A DNA stretch of 64,000 nucleotides from UBA6168 sp039819485 (lineage in GTDB: Bacteria > Bacteroidota > Bacteroidia > Chitinophagales > Saprospiraceae). Below the pieces are notes generated by a model. The model was not told where the DNA came from. It made no database searches and saw only the letters and a list, made by a program, of their open reading frames with translations. Shown here in pieces: positions 56,187 to 64,000 of this stretch. The DNA lies in NCBI GenBank assembly GCA_039819485.1, contig JBCBRY010000038.1, positions 1 through 64,000 on the forward strand. Reading direction: 5' to 3'. The stretch's first letter is position 1. Every line of letters begins with the position of its first letter. Both the position numbers and the translations under genes were made by a program.

Positions 56187-57080
56187 ATGCAAAACCAAGC
56201 CATTGAACAACTGACCCAAAGCCTTGCCACACAAGGCTACATTGCGGATAAGGCCATTGCCATGTCCATTTTTCTTTCAGAAAAATTAAAACGGCCTCTT
56301 CTGGTGGAAGGGCCGCCCGGTGTAGGAAAAACAGAAATTGCCAAAGTACTGGCCAGGATGCACGATACCGAATTGATCCGGTTGCAGTGTTATGAAGGGC
56401 TGAATGCGGAGCAGGCACTGTACGAGTGGAATTATCAGCGACAACTTTTGGCCCTCAAAATGATGGAAACCGAAAGCCGGTCGGTCGAAGAAAAAGAAGG
56501 GTTTATTTTCAGTGAAAAATATTTGTTGGAGCGGCCGCTATTAAAAGCCATCACCCGTGAAAAACCACCCGTATTATTGATCGACGAAGTTGATCGGGCC
56601 GACGAAGAATTTGAGAGTTTTTTACTCGAGATCCTGTCCGATTGGCAAGTGAGCATTCCTGAATTGGGCGTGGTCAAAGCAACGCATGTTCCGATCGTGG
56701 TGGTGACCAGCAACCGTATGCGGGATCTATCAGAAGCCCTGCGGCGGCGCTGCTTTTATTTATGGATCGATTATCCGGCCTTTGAAAAAGAACTGGAAAT
56801 TGTGCGGCAGAAAATTCCGGGCATGGATAAAAAACTGGCAGAACAAATATGTTCTTTCATGCAGGAAGTCCGGCAGATGAAACTGGACAAAACCCCAGGC
56901 ATTGCCGAAACACTTGATTGGGCCATGGCCCTTTCCGCACTGCATATCGACCATTTGGAAAAAGAAATAGTGGAAGAAACCCTGGGCATCGTTCTGAAAG
57001 ACTGGAAAGACATACGGGAAACACAATTATCGTTGTCGGAACTTTTTGAAAAAGTTGGGGTGGAACTAAAAATAAATTAA
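56187..57080 (+). CDS. MoxR-type AAA+ ATPase
   Basis: This 297-residue cytoplasmic ATPase has Walker A GPPGVGKTE (about residues 43-51), Walker B PVLLIDEVDRAD, sensor-1 VVVTSNRMRDLSEALRRRC and the C-terminal lid. The motif LIRLQCYEGLNAEQALYEWN is typical of the CoxD/MoxR subgroup. These proteins act with VWA-domain partners to mature enzymes or regulate assembly, but no VWA gene follows, so the partner is elsewhere. It is bounded by terminators on both sides and so is a single-gene unit. Sixty residues of helical C-terminus carry Lys-rich patches. Confidence 0.9.
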   Translation: MQNQAIEQLTQSLATQGYIADKAIAMSIFLSEKLKRPLLVEGPPGVGKTEIAKVLARMHDTELIRLQCYEGLNAEQALYEWNYQRQLLALKMMETESRSVEEKEGFIFSEKYLLERPLLKAITREKPPVLLIDEVDRADEEFESFLLEILSDWQVSIPELGVVKATHVPIVVVTSNRMRDLSEALRRRCFYLWIDYPAFEKELEIVRQKIPGMDKKLAEQICSFMQEVRQMKLDKTPGIAETLDWAMALSALHIDHLEKEIVEETLGIVLKDWKDIRETQLSLSELFEKVGVELKIN

Positions 57081-57082
57081 TT

Positions 57083-57120
57083 AAAAAGTGTTGGAAATTG
57101 GTCGATTTCCAACACTTTTT
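57083..57120. terminator. Bidirectional terminator between convergent genes
   Basis: AAAAAGTGTTGGAAAT (57083-57098) pairs perfectly with ATTTCCAACACTTTTT (57105-57120), 6-nt loop, with A/T-runs on both sides. It serves the MoxR gene on the plus strand and the T9SS gene on the minus strand. Confidence 0.93.
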
Positions 57121-57132
57121 AATTTGCCATAA

Positions 57133-58044
57133 TTATATTTTAATAAATTTCTGAACTCCTATTTGCCGATCATTTTTATCCATAATTTTAATAAAATAAA
57201 TCCCTGCATTTAATTCAGCAATATTTACCACAAAATCATTTTCTCGCCTATTAAATTCTATCTTAATTTTCGTTCCCAAAAAAGAAATCAATTCAATTTT
57301 ATAATTTTCACCAACAAATTGATCAGTTGAAAAATGAATTATTTCCGTTGCCGGATTTGGATAAACATTTAAATTTATTTTTTCAAAAAAATCATTTTCG
57401 GTACTTGTTGAAATATCACAGTCATCGGGAATGTCAGGAAAAAAACATTCGATCAGTGTAAAATTCACATATCTATCCAGATGTTCGAAACAAAGTAAAT
57501 AACTTTCCGCATCAATCCAATTTACCCCTCTGTTCAACAATCCATAATTACTACCAATTCCTTCTATCCAATATTCTTTTGTAACTCCGTATTCCGTCCT
57601 AAGATAAATGACCTTACGGTCCAATCCAGCAATAGCTTCATGCCGCACAGAGTCTACATATATTTTTTCGGGAAAACCCCAAATATCAATAACAATGGAA
57701 TCTCCTGTTTCTAACGAAAAATCATACAATAATTCTTCTGCATCAGTATCATATTTTACAAATACCTGTTGCCCTTCAGTACGAAGAAATATGGGTGAGT
57801 TATTGCCTGGCAAAATAATAGAATCAGTCCCCGATTCCAGTCTGTAGACTTTTACCTCTTTATAATCTATTCCGTTTACCACAGTGTCTTTACAGAGCGT
57901 TGTCACGCGGTTGTAGATCCCCGGAAAACCAATGATATGTTCTTTCCAAACAACATCATATTCCGGAAATTCAATATGTTGGGTAAAAGAAATATTGGCC
58001 CATAAAAAGAGAAAAACAAAAAGAGACGTAATATTTTTTGCCAT
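57133..58044 (-). CDS. Small T9SS-exported protein
   Basis: This 303-residue protein has a signal peptide (MAKNITSLFVFLFLW, ending SFTQ). The frame would also allow four more residues from 58056. The body (about 25-220) is beta-rich and unassigned: LCKDTVVNGIDYKEVKVY and KEYWIEGIGSNYGLLNRG are the phrases expected of Bacteroidota proteins in which a T9SS domain follows a short beta domain. The last about 75 residues are a T9SS type-A sorting domain (LNVYPNPATEIIHFS to GVQKFIKI). It is monocistronic and the codons are AT-rich compared with secA. Confidence 0.85.
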   Translation of the reverse strand: MAKNITSLFVFLFLWANISFTQHIEFPEYDVVWKEHIIGFPGIYNRVTTLCKDTVVNGIDYKEVKVYRLESGTDSIILPGNNSPIFLRTEGQQVFVKYDTDAEELLYDFSLETGDSIVIDIWGFPEKIYVDSVRHEAIAGLDRKVIYLRTEYGVTKEYWIEGIGSNYGLLNRGVNWIDAESYLLCFEHLDRYVNFTLIECFFPDIPDDCDISTSTENDFFEKINLNVYPNPATEIIHFSTDQFVGENYKIELISFLGTKIKIEFNRRENDFVVNIAELNAGIYFIKIMDKNDRQIGVQKFIKI

Positions 58045-58231
58045 TACAGATAACATTTATTAAAAATTGAATAAATATAGAGCCAATTTTATTGGTGGGC
58101 AAATGAACTATATTTTGAAGTTGTTTAAACAAACAACTTCTTTAAAAACCATCCATATTTAAAAACAGCCTTGTAATCAAATTCCTCTGCGAGCTTTGTG
58201 TTCCCTGCGTGCTTGACGTTTTTACCTAGGC

Positions 58232-58260
58232 AAAAAAAAAGCCCGAATCACAATTCGGGC
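58232..58260 (-). terminator. Terminator for a minus-strand transcript
   Basis: On the minus strand GCCCGAAT (58260-58253) pairs with ATTCGGGC (58248-58241), 4-nt loop, then nine T residues (58240-58232). It lies about 80 bp after the 3' end of the frameshifted gene, supporting that locus as a transcribed gene. Confidence 0.9.
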
Positions 58261-58341
58261 AACTTGAAATTAACGATCTTAGGTGTTTATTTAACTGGGC
58301 TACAAAAAATTATGTCTTAAAAAAACGTCACGTACAAGTAT

Positions 58342-58997
58342 TTAAAATATCTCACAGCCATCATCCTGATACGCAGTTTTTGTTTGGGCAGAGACGGTCT
58401 TATTTGTCGATTGGAGTGCTTTTAATTTAAAGCAAACCGACTCTCTGAAAGTAGTTGTGTCATAACGATCCGGATGACTCACTTGTACGGTGACGTAAAA
58501 CCCGAAATTTAAGTCGTAATAAAAATCCAACCCGCTGCTCAAATTATAATCAATCCAATTTATCAGAACTTTTTCATCAAACCGGAATAATTTTTAACAA
58601 GAAGTTTTTCCGCCATTAGCGGATAAGATTTGTAAAGCACTAGTTGTACGAGCAGGGGTTGGCGTAAGTGTTGTTTTACTGAATATTGTTTCTCCATCAG
58701 CCAGCGATCTATAGCTTGCATGCCACTCAATGACATTCGAAAATCAAATAAATCTCTTTGGTTGATTTTGTTTTTAATCTTTGTATTAAAAATAACAAAT
58801 GTTGATTTTGAATCAGCTTTCCAGCTTTGCCATACCGTCGTAAGCGAGTCGCTTTTTCGAAAGCAAAAAGGGGCAGGTTTTATCTGGCGAGGATTAATTT
58901 TAAAGTTGAAGGAGGTCCCGGTTTCCGGTTTGCACCGGAAATAAAAAACAAGAGCCTGAATTCGAAGCGCCTGAATGAATGATAAATATCGGGTCAT
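58342..58997 (-). pseudogene. Frameshifted gene of unknown function
   Basis: The frame from 58997 (MTRYLSFIQALRIQALVFYF) ends at a TGA near 58563 after KNYSGLMKKF. An adjacent frame carries a second protein-like segment, DYNLSSGLDFYYDLNF to YQDDGCEIF, that has no ATG. Adding one A to the A5 run (complement of 58591-58595) would join the two as LLVKKLFRFDEKVLINW. The combined product would be about 218 residues. No family is recognised. It is either a broken gene, a sequencing error in a homopolymer, or slippage. A terminator at 58232-58260 fits the 3' end. An alternative frame in the first part cannot be excluded. Confidence 0.45.
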
Positions 58998-59067
58998 ATT
59001 CGACTTATTAATCCTTAATCGATAATCATTCAGTGACCATAAAGGTGCCAATGCAAAACATCGGTAC

Positions 59068-59090
59068 AATTAATTGATTTTCAATTAATT
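59068..59090. repeat. Perfect 10-bp palindrome, possible operator
   Basis: AATTAATTGA (59068-59077) and TCAATTAATT (59081-59090) flank 3 bp. It lies upstream of the frameshifted gene on the minus strand and downstream of the hybrid kinase. It could be an operator or a weak hairpin. Confidence 0.4.
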
Positions 59091-59215
59091 ATAAAATACC
59101 ATTTACTATCTATTTTTTCTTATTGGGAAAAAAATTCCCGATTTGGGAAAAAGAAAAGAAGAAACCAGAACAGTATCTTTCAAAGTGTAAACTTTTTGTT
59201 TAGAGCTGCCCTGAT

Positions 59216-62065
59216 TTACAGTACAGTCGTTTGTTGTTCAAGCATTGGCTGGGCCACTTGAATGCTCCGTGCCAGCCAATCTATTTTTTTCGCTACTTGC
59301 TTTTTGTCGACCTTGGTTCGCTTCAACATATTTTCCAGTTCCAACGATTTGGCGTGTTGTGCCGACATCCCGAACATCATAAAGTTGGATTTGAGCTTAT
59401 GGACGATTTTGGCCACATTCGACCAGTTTTCGCAAGCCAGTTCAGCATTTATTTCATTCACGATACTCGGCATTTCTGCGTTGAACGTATCCACCATGTC
59501 CTTTACAAAGTAGTGATCTCCGTTACTAAATTCGAACAAATATTGCAGATCGACCTTGACATTCAGATCGTATAAATCCTGACTACCGGTGTAAGTCGTT
59601 TCCAATACCTCTTCCGGGACACCAAGAAAGCGGAGCACACATTCCTCCAACCTGGAAGGAGAAAACGGCCTGGTCAAAAAATCATCCATGCCGGCGTTCA
59701 ATGCTCTTTTCTTTTCTTCCAGCAGCGCTGCTGCTGTCAGGGCGATAATGGGCGTTTGCTGGTTGGGGTTTTTGCTATCCTGCCGAATGTTCCTGGCGGC
59801 TTCCACTCCTCCCATTTCAGGCATATGGATGTCCATCAAAATAATATCGTATTGGTTGGCTGCCGTTATCGAAATGGCTTTTTTACCATTGTTGACGATC
59901 TCATATTGACATTTCCAAGACTCCAATATTTTGCTGATCAATTTCTGGTTCATGGCGTTGTCCTCTACCACCAAAATGTTCAATTGTTCCAGATAATGAC
60001 GTGACGGATTCGCGCCGAGAACCGATTTTTGGGACAGACTCGAAATTTTTATCCCCGAATCTTTAAACGATAAAACGAAGCTAAAAGTAGAGCCCTGTTC
60101 TAATTTGCTCTCGACCCGGATAGAGCCGCCTTGTAATTCAACCAATTGTTTGACAATGGTCAATCCGAGCCCCGTCCCCCCGTATTTTCGGGCCACCTGC
60201 GGATCGGCTTGTTTGAAATTCTTGAATACTTCCTGCAACTTCCTGGGCGGAATGCCAATACCCGTATCCTGTACGCTAAACTCTATTTCGTAGGCACCTT
60301 CCCGGTGTGCCAACATCCGGGCACCAATCCCGATTGATCCGTGGTCGGTAAACTTACTGGCGTTGCCCAGCAGGTTGGTCAAAATCTGGTTAAGCCGATG
60401 GGGGTCACCGATGACCAGGTTTTCGATTTCAGGATCAAAATCCATATTTACACTCACTGATTTTTCACGCACCTTGAACTGGAAGGTTTGCTGTAGTGCA
60501 GCTAAAAGCTCCTTCAGGTTAAACTTCTTTTCCTCGAATTGCAGTTCTCCAGCCTCTATTTTTGAAAAATCAAGAATGTTGTCAATAATTCCCAATAAGG
60601 TATCCGCAGAGAACCGCAAGCTGTCGATGAAATCTTTCTGCACGGGCGTCGGGTCAGATTCACCAAGCAGGTAGGTCATTCCGATAACGGCATTCATTGG
60701 TGTGCGGATTTCGTGGCTCATGTTCACAAGAAACTGGCGCTCCGTCTGGCGGGCCTGGTCGGCAATGTGCTTGGCCTCCGCCAAATCGGTTTCAAGGCGT
60801 TTGCGGTCCGTCAAATCATAATGCACACCGATCGAACCTACAATATTTCCTTTGTTATCATTGATTGGGGCACCACTGATCAGTGCCCACATGAGGCTGC
60901 CATCTTTCTTTTTTAATTGTACTTCATACACACTGGAAACGCCGTGCAACCGGATTTCATCCTGGGTCTTCATTTTGTCGTGATATTCCTCAACGACCAG
61001 TAATTCGAGCGCATTTTTCCCAATCAGTTCTTCTGCAGTGTACCCCAGCATTTCACAGAAATACTTGTAAGGACGGAGGATGTTGTGCTCCAGGTCTACT
61101 TCCAAAAGCCCCAGCTCCATGTTTTCAATAATGCCCCTGTATTTCTCCTCACTTTCCTGAATGACCTGCTGGGCCTTTCGCCGGGCCGTGACATCATTGA
61201 ACTGCCACAGGTGCCCCAGGTACCGCGAACCGGAAAACAGTGGGATAAAATCCCATTCGAGAATTTTGCCATTGGCCAGTTCGACAAATTTGCCTGTGAC
61301 GAGTTCTCTTTTTTTCAAAGTTCTGTCGACTCCTTCCAAAAAGCCTTCTGCATCAGAAAATATATCTTTTACCTTGGCCTCCTCCCCTACTAAGTTTTGC
61401 CCAATGAGCTGCTCCGGTTTCAGCCGTATATTCAGCGTATCACAAAAATTTTGGTTGGTCAGAATCACTTCTCTTTTCTCGTTTTCAAACAAAATACCTG
61501 CTTGAAGATTGGTAATGAGGTTGGTCAGTCGCGTTTGGGCAATTTCACGGTTATCGATTTCATCCTTGAGCTGGCCATGCGCCAGGCACCCTTCGAGGGA
61601 AATGGCAAATTTATCGACAACGTTTTTGAGCTGGGCCAATTCAATGCCCCCAAAGCCTTCCATTTTTGAGGATGAAAAAATAGTGAGTATGCCAATCTTT
61701 CCTAAACGGAACAAAGCGTACGACCCTTTGTCCACATTTTTTTCCGTCTTTATAGAATCAAATTCAGGATCTTCATTCCCGATGCTCAGGTACGGCTTTA
61801 CCATCAGTTCGCGGAGTACGGGATGCGTACAGGATAAGAATCTTTTGTTGGCCCGGTAAGTGGGAGTGATGTAGAACAACTCACAATAGCCATCGCCGCC
61901 GTCCTCCCGGTGGAGCCAAACAGAAGCAAAATTGAGGCTCTTACGGCTGATGAGCTTGCGCAGGAACTGTTTGCAATTTTCGTGTGCATCCAGTGATCCG
62001 CCCACCGCCAACGACAGTTCGTACAGCAGGCAGATATCCTGAATGATTTTAATATTGTCTGTCAT
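59216..62065 (-). CDS. Hybrid histidine kinase, GAF-PAS-PAS-HisKA-REC-Hpt
   Basis: A 949-residue soluble hybrid kinase. It has a GAF-like domain (about 5-170), two PAS domains (about 185-300 and 305-425; the second has HNILRPYKYFCEMLGYTAEE), then HisKA with His451 in FLVNMSHEIRTPMNAV. HATPase boxes are LLGNASKFTD, DTGIGIPPRKLQ and GGTGLGLTIVKQL. A receiver has Asp745 in IILMDIHMPEMGG, and an Hpt domain has His889 in KIVHKLKSNFMMFG. The chain of His-Asp-His suggests a phosphorelay to an external regulator, possibly the partial sigma-54 activator upstream. It lacks membrane segments, so it senses a cytoplasmic or diffusible signal. It follows the FIST gene by 12 bp in one operon. Confidence 0.93.
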   Translation of the reverse strand: MTDNIKIIQDICLLYELSLAVGGSLDAHENCKQFLRKLISRKSLNFASVWLHREDGGDGYCELFYITPTYRANKRFLSCTHPVLRELMVKPYLSIGNEDPEFDSIKTEKNVDKGSYALFRLGKIGILTIFSSSKMEGFGGIELAQLKNVVDKFAISLEGCLAHGQLKDEIDNREIAQTRLTNLITNLQAGILFENEKREVILTNQNFCDTLNIRLKPEQLIGQNLVGEEAKVKDIFSDAEGFLEGVDRTLKKRELVTGKFVELANGKILEWDFIPLFSGSRYLGHLWQFNDVTARRKAQQVIQESEEKYRGIIENMELGLLEVDLEHNILRPYKYFCEMLGYTAEELIGKNALELLVVEEYHDKMKTQDEIRLHGVSSVYEVQLKKKDGSLMWALISGAPINDNKGNIVGSIGVHYDLTDRKRLETDLAEAKHIADQARQTERQFLVNMSHEIRTPMNAVIGMTYLLGESDPTPVQKDFIDSLRFSADTLLGIIDNILDFSKIEAGELQFEEKKFNLKELLAALQQTFQFKVREKSVSVNMDFDPEIENLVIGDPHRLNQILTNLLGNASKFTDHGSIGIGARMLAHREGAYEIEFSVQDTGIGIPPRKLQEVFKNFKQADPQVARKYGGTGLGLTIVKQLVELQGGSIRVESKLEQGSTFSFVLSFKDSGIKISSLSQKSVLGANPSRHYLEQLNILVVEDNAMNQKLISKILESWKCQYEIVNNGKKAISITAANQYDIILMDIHMPEMGGVEAARNIRQDSKNPNQQTPIIALTAAALLEEKKRALNAGMDDFLTRPFSPSRLEECVLRFLGVPEEVLETTYTGSQDLYDLNVKVDLQYLFEFSNGDHYFVKDMVDTFNAEMPSIVNEINAELACENWSNVAKIVHKLKSNFMMFGMSAQHAKSLELENMLKRTKVDKKQVAKKIDWLARSIQVAQPMLEQQTTVL

Positions 62066-62077
62066 GGAACGTAGTTC

Positions 62078-63202
62078 TTAATCTGCGTGAAATGTACCGA
62101 CTACAATGGTTTTGTTAAAAAATTCCAACAACCCGTCTCCATAGGAGGAAATTTCTCCCAGGCTCAAGATACCAAATGGTTCTTGCTCAGGTTGCTGTAC
62201 ATCCAATTGGTTGCGGATGGCCTGCAATTCTTCAGAGAACCGGTCACCCAGCGCAGAAGGTCTCGTAATACAGTCCACCACAAATGTATTTTCCGGGTTA
62301 AAAGGCTCTGTAGCATTTGATTTACATTCTTTCATCGCGTCCGACGCTGCTTCGATCAGCATTTCGGAAGAGCTTTTGAGAATGTGCAGCACGGTATTGG
62401 CGGGCACCTCCCCAATACAGGTCACGTCTCCCTGTGCATTGACCCCAATGGGATCGCGGACAATCTCGTCTGCGTTTTCCCGAAAAATACCGAAAGGGTA
62501 ATCTTTGGTATGTTCCAAAAAATTCTCCTTGGTGACGGTCTTGCCATTGTCGCTTTCCATGTAAGATTTATACACCTCAAAAGCATTTTGCCAATTGAGC
62601 TGAATGATGCGAGGCCCTTCACTGGCCGTGGCCACCAATGGCCCTGCCAGTTTTTTCCAGCCATGCCTGACTCCCAAATTGGATTTGTTTTCAATCACGC
62701 AACAAATGGCCGCATCCATAAAAAAGCCATCATTATTGAACAGGCACAATTGCTGTTGCAGGGAACCGGAGCCCGCTCCTCCTCCGATGAAGTTCACTTT
62801 GTCGCCAATGATGTTGTTGAGGCTTTCTAAAAAATGGTTGATGTTCGACGTCAGGCCGTCCAACAAAATGATGATGGTCATTTTTTCATCGGTCGCCGGG
62901 AGGATGATCCGGTTGATGCCTTCCAGCGTTTTATCGGACAAGTTTTTAACAAGGAATGGAGTGGCAGCGGTTTTGAATTTTTTTAAAATACATCCTTGCT
63001 CCAACCGTTCCGTTCCATACACCAGCCCGGGAAAAAGCCCCCCGAAAAACGATATCCCCTGTTGGTTAAAGAAATTGATCAGCGCTTCGATATTATTGGC
63101 AGACTCCTCCGCCAGCAGCACCATAATGGTTTCTCCTTCTCCAACGTTCAGATCGTTCACCCCTTTTTCGATGGTCTTTAAATCAGCATTTTCTAAAAGC
63201 AT
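62078..63202 (-). CDS. FIST domain sensory protein
   Basis: This 374-residue protein has the FIST_N (about 1-210) and FIST_C (about 215-345) regions. Motifs are ESANNIEALINFF, FFGGLFPGLVYGTERLEQG, FIGGGAGSG and CIGEVPANTVLHILK. FIST proteins are thought to bind small ligands, perhaps amino acids, and pass signals to kinases. The start at 63202 (MLLENADLKTIEKGVND) is chosen since the 24 preceding residues (MKRKQRAGSC...) are not family-like. The downstream hybrid kinase starts 12 bp after its stop, so FIST and kinase are probably a sensor pair. No membrane segment is present. Confidence 0.88.
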   Translation of the reverse strand: MLLENADLKTIEKGVNDLNVGEGETIMVLLAEESANNIEALINFFNQQGISFFGGLFPGLVYGTERLEQGCILKKFKTAATPFLVKNLSDKTLEGINRIILPATDEKMTIIILLDGLTSNINHFLESLNNIIGDKVNFIGGGAGSGSLQQQLCLFNNDGFFMDAAICCVIENKSNLGVRHGWKKLAGPLVATASEGPRIIQLNWQNAFEVYKSYMESDNGKTVTKENFLEHTKDYPFGIFRENADEIVRDPIGVNAQGDVTCIGEVPANTVLHILKSSSEMLIEAASDAMKECKSNATEPFNPENTFVVDCITRPSALGDRFSEELQAIRNQLDVQQPEQEPFGILSLGEISSYGDGLLEFFNKTIVVGTFHAD

Positions 63203-63357
63203 ACTTGAGATGTTGAAATTGGAAAATTGAAAATTACGAATTTTGCAACTGCCGGCCCTTTGCTTCCTCTTCAATTTTTGTATAAAGTTGCTTGAAACCC
63301 GGACAGCCGTTCTTATAAAAGTGGCATTTTTAATGGCAGAAAAATTTGTTCAAACAC

Positions 63358-64000
63358 TCAATCCACCTCTACGTTTTGGCTCTTCAACATTCGATAGATC
63401 GTTGATTTTCCAATATTGAGTTTGTTGGCAACCAGGAGCACGTCCTGGCCGTATTTTTCCAGGAAGTGTTTGATAATCCGGGTTTTGTATTCTTCAAGGG
63501 TCATCTCCTCATGCAAAAATGAAGCTTCCCGGCGGACACTCTTGAATTGGATGTCTTCCTGCTCCACTACTCCGTCCGAAGCCATTACCGCTGCCAGCTC
63601 CACAATGGCCTTCAATTCACGGACATTTCCCGGATAGTAATATTTGAGCAACTTTGTTTTGGCCTCTTTTGAAATTTCCAACGCGCCCAGGTGATTCTCC
63701 TGGCTGAACTCATTTAGAAAGGTTTTTGCCAAAATCAGTATATCGTGGCCCCGGTCACGGAGTGGCGGGATTTCGATGCCCAGCCCCAACAGGCGATAGT
63801 ACAGGTCTTCCCGGAAGCTCCCTTTCCTGACTTCCTCCGCCAGATCTTTGTGAGTGGCAATAATGATACGGGCATCATAGGGAATAGGTTTTTCTCCGCC
63901 CACCCTGACGATCTCCCGTTCTTGCAATGCCCGCAGCATCTTGGCTTGCATGTTAAAGTCCATTTCCGCAATTTCGTCCAGGAACAAAGTACCTCCATTG
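63358..64000 (-). CDS. Sigma-54-dependent activator, 3' part
   Basis: Only the C-terminal 214 or so residues are in the window; the 5' end lies beyond 64000. The AAA+ part has Walker B FLDEIAEMDFNMQAK, the DAR-IIIATHKDL region and the lid PPLRDRGHDILIL. It is followed by a Fis-type helix-turn-helix (DVLLVANKLNIGKSTIYRML) at the end. The family activates RNA polymerase holding sigma-54. The GAFTGA loop and any receiver domain would lie upstream and cannot be seen. It precedes the FIST-kinase operon on the same strand, with 155 bp between, and may act in that pathway. Confidence 0.92.
   Translation of the reverse strand, partial: NGGTLFLDEIAEMDFNMQAKMLRALQEREIVRVGGEKPIPYDARIIIATHKDLAEEVRKGSFREDLYYRLLGLGIEIPPLRDRGHDILILAKTFLNEFSQENHLGALEISKEAKTKLLKYYYPGNVRELKAIVELAAVMASDGVVEQEDIQFKSVRREASFLHEEMTLEEYKTRIIKHFLEKYGQDVLLVANKLNIGKSTIYRMLKSQNVEVD

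Overview
The window reads as chromosomal DNA of a Bacteroidota bacterium, most likely class Saprospiria (Haliscomenobacter/Lewinella-like). The signs are type IX secretion (T9SS) type-A sorting domains, giant secreted proteins built from DUF11, SdrD-B, HYR and SprB-type repeats, a long SecA with a SEC-C tail, a two-component-propeller kinase, a complete Na+-NQR operon, and -7 boxes of the TAnnTTTG type. Translation starts show little Shine-Dalgarno signal. No rRNA, tRNA, CRISPR array, prophage or intact insertion sequence was seen.

Layout. 0.1-8.1 kb: a DUF1684 protein, a MoxR/magnesium-chelatase-like AAA+ ATPase, a Uma2-type nuclease-fold protein and a 1638-residue TamB. 8.5-13.4 kb: two lipoproteins and a T9SS-exported propeller/DUF7619 protein. 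13.5-20.9 kb: an unassigned 465-residue protein, a three-domain kinase-M23-aminotransferase fusion, a lipoprotein and an amidase. 21.1-26.3 kb: a bacterial voltage-gated cation channel directly followed by a propeller-LytS kinase, then a LytTR regulator. 26.9-33.7 kb: nqrABCDEF, closed by a strong terminator. 33.9-51.5 kb: one small secreted protein and three very large minus-strand surface proteins (2770, 858 and 1645 residues). 52.3-59 kb: secA, a MoxR ATPase, a T9SS protein and a frameshifted gene. 59.2-64 kb: a hybrid histidine kinase with Hpt, a FIST sensor protein and the 3' part of a sigma-54 activator.

How they fit. TamB, SecA and the T9SS cargo describe a cell that builds a heavily decorated outer surface. 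Na+-NQR gives a sodium-motive respiratory entry point; its NqrA carries an N-terminal signal peptide and membrane anchor that ordinary NqrA lacks. The channel-LytS-LytTR cluster looks like an ion-linked sensory module, and FIST-hybrid kinase like a second one.

Most unusual signals: (1) two copies of a roughly 105-bp intergenic element with 15-bp inverted ends exactly 52 bp apart, each upstream of a lipoprotein gene; (2) poly-G tracts (8, 10, 7) that occur only upstream of the three giant surface-protein genes; (3) a channel filter TLEGWSD that suggests Ca2+ rather than Na+ selectivity; (4) at least eight intergenic hairpins whose arms are short tandem words, different in every spacer but with the same architecture; (5) a shared C-terminal CPPV tail on two adjacent giant proteins that lack a recognisable T9SS domain.
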